Shown: positions 11,466-26,400 of the stretch, piece by piece
Position numbering within the stretch: the first letter of the stretch is position 1
Layout of the letters: each line of letters opens with the position of its first letter
Source of the DNA: Sipunculus nudus
Taxonomy: Eukaryota; Annelida; Sipuncula; Golfingiida; Sipunculidae
Reading direction: 5' to 3'
Length of the DNA: 64,000 nucleotides
NCBI GenBank assembly: GCA_026874595.1
Contig: CM049306.1
Location: 3,490,019 to 3,554,018 of the forward strand
The notes under the pieces: model-generated
Told to the model about the DNA's origin: nothing
The model's input: the letters and a program-made list of their open reading frames with translations, nothing else
Database searches by the model: none
Made by a program: the position numbers and the translations under genes

Positions 11466-14400
11466 GTACCAACTTTGTGGTAGCTTTAAATGGAAATTCT
11501 ATCCCAGCATAGCATGTGGTTGCTGATAATTTTTAGGAACTAGGAATTTCGTAGGAATTCAAAAATTTATTGTGTGCTTTTGTCAAACTTGTGATTAAGC
11601 TGCTTATTCAGGTACAATTAATTATAATTTTTTTCTTTTCTACACAAGCAAAAAAAAATAGAAACACTGTTACTATCTATAAAGCGTCATACTCTTTCAG
11701 TTTTTAGCTCAGCTGACTATAAGTCATCTGAGCTATAGTCATGGTCCATTGTCCGTCGTCCGTCCGTCTGTCTGTCCGTCCGGATGTCCGTCCGTAAGAC
11801 TGGCACGTTTCGACACTGTTGGACCTACGAATCTGAAATTCGGCATACAGTTAGATGTCCCCAAAATCTCCTTTCATGCCGAAAATTGGGTCAATAGGAC
11901 TTCATTCCTTCGAGATATTAAGGAAAAACCTCAATTTTTTATTAGAAGTCTATTTTTACAGTTCAGGACTGCCTAATATCAAAACCACTCATCTGGTTTT
12001 CTTCATATTTACCATAAATATTCCTCTAAATAGTTTCTATGTACATGCCAGATATTAAGTCAGTATTATTTAATTTAAAAAAGTTATGGGCCCAAACATA
12101 ATGGACTTTGTAAAAAAATCAGGAAGATATTTGGTCACTTAAGACCAAAAGTTTTAAAGGTAGGGACTTATTTTCAGTAATACAACTTTAATTAATCAAA
12201 ATTTAATTGTATACCAAAAATTAGATCAAAATCTGTTAATTTTTTTTAAATATTGGCAAAAATATAAAATTGGTAATTTAAATTTTGCCTAACTTTGGCC
12301 ACGGCACGTTTTTTTCCTGTAAGTACTGTGGATTTAATTTTCACAGCATGTACACATAAGGATTTAATCTGTTAAAATCTGAAATTTGAAAATAAAAGCT
12401 GCAAAATTAGGCTAGTTATTGAATTTTTTTGGAGGCTCTTGTTGTATTCCCTTACATTGATAAGCAGTCCACTTTGATGACTGTAGGTCATTCAGTGCAC
12501 ATCTCTATGCTCCCCAGGCTGTTGACATAATTTTAGATGTCCCCAAAATCTCCTACCATACCGAAAATTGGGTCATTAGGACTTTGTTCCTTCGAGATAT
12601 TAAGGAAAAACCTCCGTTTTCCTTAAAAAAAACCATTGTTACACTTCAAGGCTGCCTAATATCAAAACCACTGATCTGTTTTTGATCATATTTAGTATTC
12701 ACATTCTTTCATCCATTTTCTATGAACATACCAAAAATTAGGTCAGTATTGGGTATTATTTTGAAGTTATGGGCCAAAATATAATGCAATTTAAAAAAAA
12801 ATCAGGAAATATATTTACTCACCTAACATGAGAATTGCTGAACCTAGAGACTTTTTTTCAGGAATATAACTTTATTTAATCAAGATTCAATTATTTACCC
12901 AAAATTAGATCTGAATTTTGCAAATTTTTCAAGTTATTAGCATAAATAAAAAATCAATACCTTAAATTTTTTCCAACTTTGGCACTGTTGATTTAATTTT
13001 CACAGTATATATACATAAGGATTTAATCTTTTAAATCTGAAATTTCAAAGAAATTGATTGGAAAGAATAGGTTTTATCCACGTTTTCATACACCATGTCA
13101 AGTGTTGTTTACATCTAGCCCACCTAGTAGTACAGCCTTCACTTGCATTATGTAACCCATCCCAGGCAGCTTGCCTTGGCTCAGCTTGGCCACTACCAGC
13201 AGGCTTCCCCTCTGCCCTGCACTCCCCCCCCCCCCTTCCCCCCAGATGGTGCATAAACTAGATGAATGTTATTATTTTCTGTATTTGATTCATTCTTATT
13301 CTAGGCTATGCTACATTTTAGATTTTGTATTGTACCACCAGGGTAACATTGATTAAAGTGTACATTTAATTGTGTCCACAAAGTGGTGTATTGCTATGAA
13401 AGTGTGGTTGTTCATCAGATAAGTAATTCCTTACTTCAGAAGAGTAAAAACTTCACCAGGTGTGAAATTGACTATAAATTCCAGTAATAAATTAAAACTG
13501 GGGTAGTAATTAGCACAATGATATTGTTTGTCCCTCATTCAACCAACAGTGTGTATACTTTATTTGAAAAGATGTTTTATTTTATCAAATTTACTGAATC
13601 TTTTATTTTATTTTGTTGAATAAAATTAAGCATGTACTGAAAACTCCAATGTGCAAAACTTTTTAATAGTGATTTTAAGGAATATTCTTGTAGATTCCAT
13701 GTTGTGGCATTATTTTCTTTTAAATTCAGTTTAAACATTTATGATTTAAAAATAATAAAATATATGTGTTTGCATAATATGACCCATATGAGCTACACTC
13801 TTGATATATGATGATTGCAATTTTTGCAACAATTCTAATATTTTAACTTATATTTTCAGTTTTTTACTCTGTGTATATAATGATTGCAACTTTTGCAACA
13901 ATTCTAATATTTTAACTTATATTTTCAGGTTTTTTTATTAAAAATTTATAAAACCTGTAAATAAAAAAAAAATGATTCAGATAAAAACTTCTTAATGGAA
14001 AAAGTGGATATGCTTTAAAAAAATAGGCTTATATATAAACCTAAATGCATTATTCCCTTGAAAGTGAAATAAAGGTATTAGTCCATTCTGTCCACTTGCC
14101 TGTCCATCTGTAAATTTTCATATGCATCACAGTATCTCAAAACTTTTACTGTTTTTCTTCATGACAGTCTTGTCAGAATATTAGTTTGCAATCATATATT
14201 TAGAACTTTACTATAACCAAGTAGGAGGGCCCCTTTCTTCTTAGCTTTTTATATTCTTATATAAATGAAAAACATTACAATAGAATATTTCTACATCCAC
14301 CTTCGTGCTGCCCTCACTTTTCCCTTCTCCGAACCCCATCCCAAAGTCAGCCTCAGTAAGCAAGAACAAGATGAATCAGATATATTCATACTTTAATATT

Positions 14401-17400
14401 TTGTATAACTATTCATCCATAGGTACCTATGTAAATGCCAGAAATTATGTCAATATTGTGTATTATGTAGACATAGTGGGCATCACAATAATGTACCTTG
14501 TCAAGACTAAAGAGATATTGTGTCATAAAGTCACAAATTCATAAATCACTTCATCAGCATAGTTAATCATAACATCATATCTGTCAAATTGAAAGCTTGC
14601 AGGCTACCATACACTTTAGATCCTTCAACAAATAGCCTTATCATCATTCTACTACTGCTTATTACTGCTGTCATTGCATTCATATTTGCTCAAATATATC
14701 ACAATTTTCAACCCCTCCTAAATAAATAAAAAATAAACCACTATATTTTACTCTATTAATCTATCAGTCAGGTAATTTCATTTATCATTTACTCACATAT
14801 TACATTACATTCCATTATAATAGCCCAACATGTCCATCATATTCTTAAGCTTTATCGACTCGATATAGTATCACAGTGGAGAAACATTTATAGTCCAATC
14901 ACAATCAGCTGAGCGCCATGACCCATGGGTCCCTTGTTTAAAATGTGCTGACAGGATATTTTAGCGTTCAGATGTAAAATGTAAAATTAAATTTCAGCAG
15001 GAGATAGAAATGTATTTAAATGAATTGTTAAATTAATGTTCATCGGATAATTTCTGGATAATACAGAGATCCTGACTATCAAGAACGGAATATTAAATAT
15101 AGTCCTATGAAAGGTACATATTTATACATTGATGTATTTTCAGGGAATATTTCAGCTGTGTACCATCAAGGGTAAGCAGCATCTACTACAAGCATCCACC
15201 GACGTGGCTCGAGAGGAGTGGTGTCACGCCATTACTGCTGTTCTCAGGTCTAAAGGCACCAAAAGATCAGTAAGTCCTCATCAAATTACTGCTGTACTCA
15301 GATCTAAAGGCACCAAGAGATCAGTAAGTCCTCATCAAATTATGGCTGTACTCAGGTCTAAAGGCACCAGGAGATCATTAAGTCCTCATCAAATTACTGC
15401 TGTACTCAGGTCTAAAGGCACCAAGGGATCAGTAAGTCCTCATCAAATTACTGCTTTACTCAGGTCTAAAGGCACCAAGAGATCAGTAAGTCCTCATCAA
15501 ATTACTGCTGTACTCAGATCTAAAGGCACCAGGAGATCAGTAAGTCCTCATCAAATTACTGCTGTACTCAGGTCTAAAGGCACCAAGGGATCAGTAAGTC
15601 CTCATCAAATTACTGCTGTACTCAGATCTAAAGGCACCAAGAGATCAGTAAGTCCTCATCAAATTATGGCTGTACTCAGGTCTAAAGGCACCAGGAGATC
15701 AGTAAGTCCTCATCAAATTACTGCTGTACTCAGGTCAAAAGGCACCTAGAGATCAGTAAGTCCTCATCAAATTACTGCTGTACTCAGGTCTAAAGGCACC
15801 AAGGGATCAGTAAGTCCTCATCAAATTACTGCTGTACTCAGGTCTAAAGACACCAAGAGATCAGTAAGTCCTCATCAAATTACTGCTGTACTCAGATCCA
15901 AAGGCACCAAGAGATCAGTAAGTCCTCATCAAATTACTGCTGTACTCAGATCTTAAGGCACCAAGAGATCAGTTAGTCCTCATCAAATTATGGCTGTACT
16001 CAAGTCTAAAGGCACCAGGAGATCAGTAAGTCCTCATCAAATTACTGCTATACTCAGGTCTGAAGGCACCAAGGGATCAGTAAGTCCTCATCTAATTACT
16101 GCTGTACTCAGATCCAAAGGCACCAAGAGATCAGTAAGTCCTCATCAAATTACTGCTGTACTCAGATCTTAAGGCACCAAGAGATCAGTTAGTCCTCATC
16201 AAATTATGGCTGTACTCAAGTCTAAAGGCACCAGGAGATCAGTAAGTCCTCATCAAATTACTGCTGTACTCAGGTCTAAAGGCACCAAGGGATCAGTAAG
16301 TCCTGCTCAAATTACTGCTGTACTCAGATCTTAAGGCACCAAGAGATCAGTAAGTCCTCATTAAATTACTGCTGTACTCAGGTCTAAAGGCACCAAGAGA
16401 TCAGTAAGTCCTCATCAAATAACTGCTGTACTCAGGTCTAAAGGCACCAATAGATCAGTAAGTCCTCATCAAATTATGGCTGTACTCAGGTCTAAAGGCA
16501 TCAAGAGATCAGTAAGTCCTCATCAAATTACTGCTGTACTCAGGTCTAAAGGCATCAAGAGATCAGTAAGTCCTCATCAAATTACTGCTGTACTCAGGTC
16601 TAAAGGCATCAAGGGATCAGTAAGTCCTCATCAAATTAGGCTGTACTCAGGTCTAAAGGCATCAAGAGATCAGTAAGTCCTCATTAAATTACTGCTGTAC
16701 TCAGGTCTAAAGGCATCAAGGGATCAGTAAGCTCTCTTCAAATTACTGCTGTACTCAGGTCTAAAGGCACCAAGGGATCAGTAAGTCCTCATTAAATTAT
16801 GGCTGTACTCAGGTCTAAAGGCATCAAGAGATCAGTAAGTCCTCATCAAATTACTGCTGTACTCAGGTCTAAAGGCACCAAGGGATCAGTAAGTCCTCAT
16901 CAAATTACGGCTGTACTCAGGTCTAAAGGCATCAAGAGATCAGTAAGTCCTCATCAAATTATGGCTGTACTCAGGTCTAAAGGCATCAAGAGATCAGTAA
17001 GTCCTCATCAAATTACTGCTGTACTCAGGTCTAAAGGCATCAAGAGATCAGTAAGTCCTGATCAAATTACTGCTGTACTCAGGTCTAAAGGCATCAAGGG
17101 ATCAGTAAGTCCTCATCAAATTAGGCTGTACTCAGGTCTAAAGGCATCAAGAGATCAGTAAGTCCTTTTTAAATTAGTGCTGTACTCAGGTCTAAAGGCA
17201 TCAAGGGATCAGTAAGCTCTCATCAAATTACTGCTGTACTCAGGTCTAAAGGCACCAAGGGATCAGTAAGTCCTCATTAAATTATGGCTGTACTCAGGTC
17301 TAAAGGCATCAAGAGATCAGTAAGTCCTCATCAAATTACTGCTGTACTCAGGTCTAAAGGCACCAAGGGATCAGTAAGTCCTCATCAAATTACGGCTGTA

Positions 17401-20400
17401 CTAAGGTCTAAAGGCATCAAGAGATCAGTAAGTCCTCATTAAATTACTGCTGTACTAAGGTCTAAAGGCACCAAGGGATCAGTAAATCCTCATCAAATTA
17501 CTGCTGTACTCAGGTCTAATGCATCAAGGGATCAGTAAGTCCTCATCAAATTACTGCTGTACTCAGGTCTAAAGGTACCAAGGGATCATTAAGTCCTTAT
17601 CAAATTATGGCTGTACTCAGGTCTAAAGGCATCAAGAGATCAGTAAGTCCTCATTAAATTACTGCTGTACTCAGGTCTAAAGGCACCAAGGGATCAGTAA
17701 GTCCTCATCAAATTACTGCTGTACTCAGGTCTAAAGGCATCAAGGGATCAGTAAGTGCTCATCAAATTACTGCTGTACTCAGGTCTAAAGGCACCAAGGG
17801 ATCAGTAAGTCCTCATCAAATTACTGCTGTACTCAGGTCTAAAGGCACCAAGGGATCAGTAAGTCCTCATCAAATTACTGCTGTACTCAGGTCTAAAGAC
17901 ACCAAGAGATCAGTAAGTCCTCATCAAATTACTGCTGTACTCAGGTCTAAAGGCATCAAGAGATCAGTAAGTCCTCATTAAATTATGGCTGTACTCAGGT
18001 CTAAAGGCACCAAGAGATCAGTAAGTCCTCATCAAATTACTGCTGTACTCAGGTCTAAAGGCACCAAGAGATCAGCAAGTCCTCATCAAATTACTCCCGT
18101 ACTCAGGTCTAAAGGCACCAGGAGATCAGTAAGTCCTCATCAAATTACTGCTGTACTCAGGTCTGAAGGCACCAAGGGATCAGTAAGTCCTCATCTAATT
18201 ACTGCTGTACTCAGATCCAAAGGCACCAAGAGATCAGTAAGTCCTCATCAAATTACTGCTGTACTCAGATCTTAAGGCACCAAGAGATCAGTTAGTCCTC
18301 ATCAAATTATGGCTGTACTCAAGTCTAAAGGCACCAGGAGATCAGTAAGTCCTCATCAAATTACTGCTGTACTCAGGTCTAAAGGCACCAAGGGATCAGT
18401 AAGTCCTGATCAAATTACTGCTGTACTCAGATCTTAAGGCACCAAGAGATCAGTAAGTCCTCATTAAATTACTGCTGTACTCAGGTCTAAAGGCACCAAG
18501 AGATCAGTAAGTCCTCATCAAATAACTGCTGTACTCAGGTCTAAAGGCACCAATAGATCAGTAAGTCCTCATCAAATTACTGCTGTACTCAGGTCTAAAG
18601 GCACCAAGAGATCAGTAAGTCCTCATCAAATTATGGCTGTACTCAGGTCTAAAGGCATCAAGAGATCAGTAAGTCCTCATCAAATTACTGCTGTACTCAG
18701 GTCTAAAGGCATCAAGAGATCAGTAAGTCCTGATCAAATTACTGCTGTACTCAGGTCTAAAGGCATCAAGGGATCAGTAAGTCCTCATCAAATTAGGCTG
18801 TACTCAGGTCTAAAGGCATCAAGAGATCAGTAAGTCCTCATTAAATTACTGCTGTACTCAGGTCTAAAGGCATCAAGGGATCAGTAAGCTCTCATCAAAT
18901 TACTGCTGTACTCAGGTCTAAAGGCACCAAGGGATCAGTAAGTCCTCATTAAATTATGGCTGTACTCAGGTCTAAAGGCATCAAGAGATCAGTAAGTCCT
19001 CATCAAATTACTGCTGTACTCAGGTCTAAAGGCACCAAGGGATCAGTAAGTCCTCATCAAATTACGGCTGTACTCAGGTCTAAAGGCATCAAGAGATCAG
19101 TAAGTCCTCATCAAATTATGGCTGTACTCAGGTCTAAAGGCATCAAGAGATCAGTAAGTCCTCATCAAATTACTGCTGTACTCAGGTCTAAAGGCATCAA
19201 GAGATCAGTAAGTCCTGATCAAATTACTGCTGTACTCAGGTCTAAAGGCACCAAGGGATCAGTAAGTCCTCATCAAATTAGGCTGTACTCAGGTCTAAAG
19301 GCATCAAGAGATCAGTAAGTCCTCATTAAATTACTGCTGTACTCAGGTCTAAAGGCATCAAGGGATCAGTAAGCTCTCATCAAATTACTGCTGTACTCAG
19401 GTCTAAAGGCACCAAGGGATCAGTAAGTCCTCATTAAATTATGGCTGTACTCAGGTCTAAAGGCATCAAGAGATCAGTAAGTCCTCATCAAATTACTGCT
19501 GTACTCAGGTCTAAAGGCACCAAGGGATCAGTAAGTCCTCATCAAATTACGGCTGTACTAAGGTCTAAAGGCATCAAGAGATCAGTAAGTCCTCATTAAA
19601 TTACTGCTGTACTAAGGTCTAAAGGCACCAAGGGATCAGTAAGTCCTCATCAAATTACTGCTGTACTCAGGTCTAAAGGCATCAAGGGATCAGTAAGTCC
19701 TCATCAAATTACTGCTGTACTCAGGTCTAAAGGTACCAAGGGATCATTAAGTCCTTATCAAATTATGGCTGTACTCAGGTCTAAAGGCATCAAGAGATCA
19801 GTAAGTCCTCATTAAATTACTGCTGTACTCAGGTCTAAAGGCACCAAGGGATCAGTAAGTCCTCATCAAATTACTGCTGTACTCAGGTCTAAAGGCATCA
19901 AGGGATCAGTAAGTGCTCATCAAATTACTGCTGTACTCAGGTCTAAAGGCACCAAGGGATCAGTAAGTCCTCATCAAATTACTGCTGTACTCAGGTCTAA
20001 AGGCACCAAGGGATCAGTAAGTCCTCATCAAATTACTGCTGTACTCAGGTCTAAAGACACCAAGAGATCAGTAAGTCCTCATCAAATTACTGCTGTACTC
20101 AGGTCTAAAGGCATCAAGAGATCAGTAAGTCCTCATTAAATTATGGCTGTACTCAGGTCTAAAGGCACCAAGAGATCAGTAAGTCCTCATCAAATTACTG
20201 CTGTACTCAGGTCTAAAGGCACCAAGAGATCAGTAAGTCCTCATCAAATTACTGCTGTACTCAGGTCTAAAGGCACCAAGAGATCAGCAAGTCCTCATCA
20301 AATTACTCCCGTACTCAGGTCTAAAGGCACCAGGAGATCAGTAAGTCCTCATCAAATTACTGCTGTACTCAGGTCTAAAGGCACCAAGGGATCAGTAAGT

Positions 20401-23400
20401 CCTGATCAAATTACTGCTGTACTCAGATCTTAAGGCACCAAGAGATCAGTAAGTCCTCATCAAATTACTGCTGTACTTAGGTCTAAAGGCATCAAGAGAT
20501 CAGTAATTCCTCATCAAATTACTGTTGTACTCAGATCGAAAGGCACCAAGATATCAGTAAGTCCTTATCAAATTACTGCTGTACTCAGGTCTAAAGGCAC
20601 CAAAAGATCAGTAAATCCTAATCAAATTATGGCTGTACTTAAGTATAAAGGCACCAGGAGATCAGTAAGTCTTCATCAAATTACTGCTGTACTCAGGTCT
20701 AAAGGCATCAAGAGATCAGTAAGTCCTCATTAAATTACTGCTGTACTCAGGTCTAAAGCCACCAAGAGATCAGGAAGTCCTCATCAAATTACTGCTGTAC
20801 TCAGATCTTAAGGCACCAAGAGATCAGTAAGTCCTCATCAAATTATGGCTGTACTCAAGTCTAAAGGCACCAAGGGATCAGTAAGTCCTCATCAAATTAC
20901 TGTTGTACTCAGGTCTAAAGGCACCAAGAGATCAGTAAGTCCTCATCAAATTACTCCTGTACTCAGATCTAAAGGCATCAAGAGATCAGTAAGTCCTCAT
21001 CAAATTACTGCTGTACTCAGATCTAAAGGCATCAAGAGATCAGTAAGTCCTCATCAAATTACTATTGTACACAGGTCTAAAGGCATCAAGAGATCAGTAA
21101 GTCGTCATTAAATTACTGCTGTACTCAGGTCTAAAGGCACCAAGAGATCAGGAAGTCCTCATCAAATTACTATTGTACACAGGTCTAAAGGCACCAAGAG
21201 ATCAGTAAGTCCTCATCAAATTATGGCTGTACTCAGGTCTAAAGGCATCAAGAGATCAGTAAGTCCTCAATAAATTACTGCTGGACTCAGGTCTAAAGGC
21301 ACCAAGAGATCAGTAAGTCCTCATCAAATTATGGCTGTACTCAGGTCTAAAGGCATCAAGAGATCAGTAAGTCCTCATCAAATTACTGCTGTACTTAGGT
21401 CTAAAGGCATCAAGAGATCAGTAAGTCCTCATCAAATTACTGCTGTACTCAGGTCTAAAGGCATCAAGAGATCAGTAAGTCCTCAATAAATTACTGCTGT
21501 ACTCAGGTCTAAAGGCATCAAGGGATCAGTAAGTCCTCATCAAATTACTGCTGTACTCAGGTCTAAAGGCACCAAGGGATCAGTAAGTCCTCATTAAATT
21601 ATGGCTGTACTCAGGTCTAAAGGCATCAAGAGATCAGTTAGTCCTCATCAAATTACTGCTGTACTCAGGTCTAAAGGCACCAAGGGATCAGTAAGTCCTC
21701 ATCAAATTACTGCTGTACTCAGGTCTAAAGGCATCAAGGAATCAGTAAGTCCTCATCAAATTACTGCTGTACTCAGGTCTAAAGGCATCAAGGGATCAGT
21801 AAGTCCTCATCAAATTACTGCTGTACTCAGGTCTAAAGGCACCAAGGGATCAGTAAGTCCTGATCAAATTATGGCTGTACTCAGGTCTAAAGGCATCAAG
21901 GGATCAGTAAGTCCTCATCAAATTACTGCTGTACTCAGGTCTAAAGGCATCAATGGATCAGTAAGTCCTCATCAAATAACTGCTGTACTCAGGTCTAAAG
22001 GCATCAAGGGATCAGTAAGTCCTCATCAAATTACTGCTGTACTCAAATCTTAAGGCACCAAGAGATCAGTAAGTCCTCATCAAATTATGGCTGTACTCAA
22101 GTCTAAAGGCACCAGGAGATCAGTAAGTCCTCATCAAATTACTGCTGTACTCAGGTCTAAAGGCATCAAGAGATCAGTAAGTCCTCATTAAATTACTGCT
22201 GTACTCAGGTCTAAAGGCACCAAGAGATCAGGAAGTCCTCATCAAATTACTGCTGTACTCAGATCTTAAGGCACCAAGAGATCAGTAAGTCCTCATCAAA
22301 TTATGGCTGTACTCAAGTCTAAAGGCACCAAGGGATCAGTAAGTCCTCATCAAATTACTGTTGTACTCAGGTCTAAAGGCAACAAGAGATCAGTAAGTCC
22401 TCATCAAATTACTCCTGTACTCAGATCTAAAGGCATCAAGAGATCAGTAAGTCCTCATCAAATTACTATTGTACACAGGTCTAAAGGCATCAAGAGATCA
22501 GTAAGTCCTCATTAAATTACTGCTGTACTCAGGTCTAAAGGCACCAAGAGATCAGGAAGTCCTCATCAAATTACTATTGTACACAGGTCTAAAGGCACCA
22601 GGAGATCAGTAAGTCCTCATCAAATTACTCCTGTACTCAGATCTAAAGGCATCAAGAGATCAGTAAGTCCTCATCAAATTACTATTGTACACAGGTCTAA
22701 AGGCATCAAGAGATCAGTAAGTCCTCATTAAATTACTGCTGTACTCAGGTCTAAAGGCACCAAGAGATCAGGAAGTCCTCATCAAATTACTATTGTACAC
22801 AGGTCTAAAGGCACCAAGAGATCAGTAAGTCCTCATCAAATTACTGTTGTACTCAGGTCTAAAGGCACCAAGAGATCAGTAAGTCCTCATTAAATTACTG
22901 CTGTACTCAAGTCTAAAGGCACCAATAGATCAGTAAGTCCTCATCAAATTACTGCTGTACTCAGGTCTAAAGGCAGCAAGAGATCAGTGAGTCTTCATCA
23001 AGTTACTGCTGTACTCAGGTCTAAAGGCACCATGAGATCAGTAAGTCCTCATCAAATTACTGCCATACTCAGGTCAAAAGGCACCAAGAGGTCAGTAAGT
23101 CCTCATCAAATTACTGCTGTACTCAGGTCTAAAGGCATCAAGAGATCAGTAAGTCCTCATTAAATTACTGCTGTACTCAGGTCTAAAGGCACCAAGAGAT
23201 CAGTAAGTCCTCATCAAATTACTGCTGTACTCAGGTCTAAAGGCACCAAGAGATCAGTAAGTCCTCATCAAATTACTGCTGTACTCAGGTCTAAAGGCAC
23301 CAAGAGATCAGCAAGTCCTCATCAAATTACTCCCGTACTCAGGTCTAAAGGCACCAGGAGATCAGTAAGTCCTCATCAAATTACTGCTGTACTCAGGTCT

Positions 23401-26400
23401 AAAGGCACCAAGGGATCAGTAAGTCCTGATCAAATTACTGCTGTACTCAGATCTTAAGGCACCAAGAGATCAGTAAGTCCTCATCAAATTACTGCTGTAC
23501 TTAGGTCTAAAGGCATCAAGAGATCAGTAATTCCTCATCAAATTACTGTTGTACTCAGATCGAAAGGCACCAAGATATCAGTAAGTCCTTATCAAATTAC
23601 TGCTGTACTCAGGTCTAAAGGCACCAAAAGATCAGTAAATCCTAATCAAATTATGGCTGTACTTAAGTATAAAGGCACCAGGAGATCAGTAAGTCTTCAT
23701 CAAATTACTGCTGTACTCAGGTCTAAAGGCATCAAGAGATCAGTAAGTCCTCATTAAATTACTGCTGTACTCAGGTCTAAAGGCACCAAGAGATCAGGAA
23801 GTCCTCATCAAATTACTGCTGTACTCAGATCTTAAGGCACCAAGAGATCAGTAAGTCCTCATCAAATTATGGCTGTACTCAAGTCTAAAGGCACCAAGGG
23901 ATCAGTAAGTCCTCATCAAATTACTGTTGTACTCAGGTCTAAAGGCACCAAGAGATCAGTAAGTCCTCATCAAATTACTCCTGTACTCAGATCTAAAGGC
24001 ATCAAGAGATCAGTAAGTCCTCATCAAATTACTGCTGTACTCAGATCTAAAGGCACCAAGAGATCAGTAAGTCCTCATCAAATTACTGCTGTACTCAGGT
24101 CTAAAGGCACCAAGAGATCAGCAAGTCCTCATCAAATTACTCCCGTACTCAGGTCTAAAGGCACCAGGAGATCAGTAAGTCCTCATCAAATTACTGCTGT
24201 ACTCAGGTCTAAAGGCACCAAGGGATCAGTAAGTCCTGATCAAATTACTGCTGTACTCAGATCTTAAGGCACCAAGAGATCAGTAAGTCCTCATCAAATT
24301 ACTGCTGTACTTAGGTCTAAAGGCATCAAGAGATCAGTAATTCCTCATCAAATTACTGTTGTACTCAGATCGAAAGGCACCAAGATATCAGTAAGTCCTT
24401 ATCAAATTACTGCTGTACTCAGGTCTAAAGGCACCAAAAGATCAGTAAATCCTAATCAAATTATGGCTGTACTTAAGTATAAAGGCACCAGGAGATCAGT
24501 AAGTCTTCATCAAATTACTGCTGTACTCAGGTCTAAAGGCATCAAGAGATCAGTAAGTCCTCATTAAATTACTGCTGTACTCAGGTCTAAAGGCACCAAG
24601 GGATCAGTAAGTCCTCATCAAATTACTGCTGTACTCAGGTCTAAAGGCATCAAGGGATCAGTAAGTGCTCATCAAATTACTGCTGTACTCAGGTCTAAAG
24701 GCACCAAGGGATCAGTAAGTCCTCATCAAATTACTGCTGTACTCAGGTCTAAAGGCACCAAGGGATCAGTAAGTCCTCATCAAATTACTGCTGTACTCAG
24801 GTCTAAAGACACCAAGAGATCAGTAAGTCCTCATCAAATTACTGCTGTACTCAGATCTAAAGGCATCAAGAGATCAGTAAGTCCTCATCAAATTACTATT
24901 GTACACAGGTCTAAAGGCATCAAGAGATCAGTAAGTCGTCATTAAATTACTGCTGTACTCAGGTCTAAAGGCACCAAGAGATCAGGAAGTCCTCATCAAA
25001 TTACTATTGTACACAGGTCTAAAGGCACCAAGAGATCAGTAAGTCCTCATCAAATTATGGCTGTACTCAGGTCTAAAGGCATCAAGAGATCAGTAAGTCC
25101 TCAATAAATTACTGCTGTACTCAGGTCTAAAGGCACCAAGAGATCAGTAAGTCCTCATCAAATTATGGCTGTACTCAGGTCTAAAGGCATGAAGAGATCA
25201 GTAAGTCCTCATCAAATTACTGCTGTACTTAGGTCTAAAGGCATCAAGAGATCAGTAAGTCCTCATCAAATTACTGCTGTACTCAGGTCTAAAGGCATCA
25301 AGGGATCAGCAAGTCCTCATCAAATTATGGCTGTACTCAGGTCTAAAGGCATCAAGAGATCAGTAAGTCCTCAATAAATTACTGCTGTACTCAGGTCTAA
25401 AGGCATCAAGGGATCAGTAAGTCCTCATCAAATTACTGCTGTACTCAGGTCTAAAGGCACCAAGGGATCAGTAAGTCCTCATTAAATTATGGCTGTACTC
25501 TGGTCTAAAGGCATCAAGAGATCAGTTAGTCCTCATCAAATTACTGCTGTACTCAGGTCTAAAGGCACCAAGGGATCAGTAAGTCCTCATCAAATTACTG
25601 CTGTACTCAGGTCTAAAGGCATCAAGGGATCAGTAAGTCCTCATCAAATTACTGCTGTACTCAGGTCTAAAGGCATCAAGGGATCAGTAAGTCCTCATCA
25701 TATTACTGCTGTACTCAGGTCTAAAGGCACCAAGGGATCAGTAAGTCCTGATCAAATTATGGCTGTACTCAGGTCTAAAGGCATCAAGGGATCAGTAAGT
25801 CCTCATCAAATTACTGCTGTACTCAGGTCTAAAGGCATCAATGGATCAGTAAGTCCTCATCAAATAACTGATGTACTCAGGTCTAAAGGCATCAAGGGAT
25901 CAGTAAGTCCTCATCAAATTACTGCTGTACTCAAATCTTAAGGCACCAAGAGATCAGTAAGTCCTCATCAAATTATGGCTGTACTCAAGTCTAAAGGCAC
26001 CAGGAGATCAGTAAGTCCTCATCAAATTACTGCTGTACTCAAGTCTAAAGGCATCAAGAGATCAGTAAGTCCTCATTAAATTACTGCTGTACTCAGGTCT
26101 AAAGGCACCAAGAGATCAGGAAGTCCTCATCAAATTACTGCTGTACTCAGATCTTAAGGCACCAAGAGATCAGTAAGTCCTCATCAAATTATGGCTATAC
26201 TCAAGTCTAAAGGCACCAAGGGATCAGTAAGTCCTCATCAAATTACTGTTGTACTCAGGTCTAAAGGCAACAAGAGATCAGTCAGTCCTCATCAAATTAC
26301 TCCTGTACTCAGATCTAAAGGCATCAAGAGATCAGTAAGTCCTCATCAAATTACTATTGTACACAGGTCTAAAGGCATCAAGAGATCAGTAAGTCCTCAT

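Noticed and set aside
13045-13356. Overlapping open frames on both strands around the poly-C tract
   Set aside because: They lie inside element E3, arise from a GC-rich low-complexity patch and match nothing.
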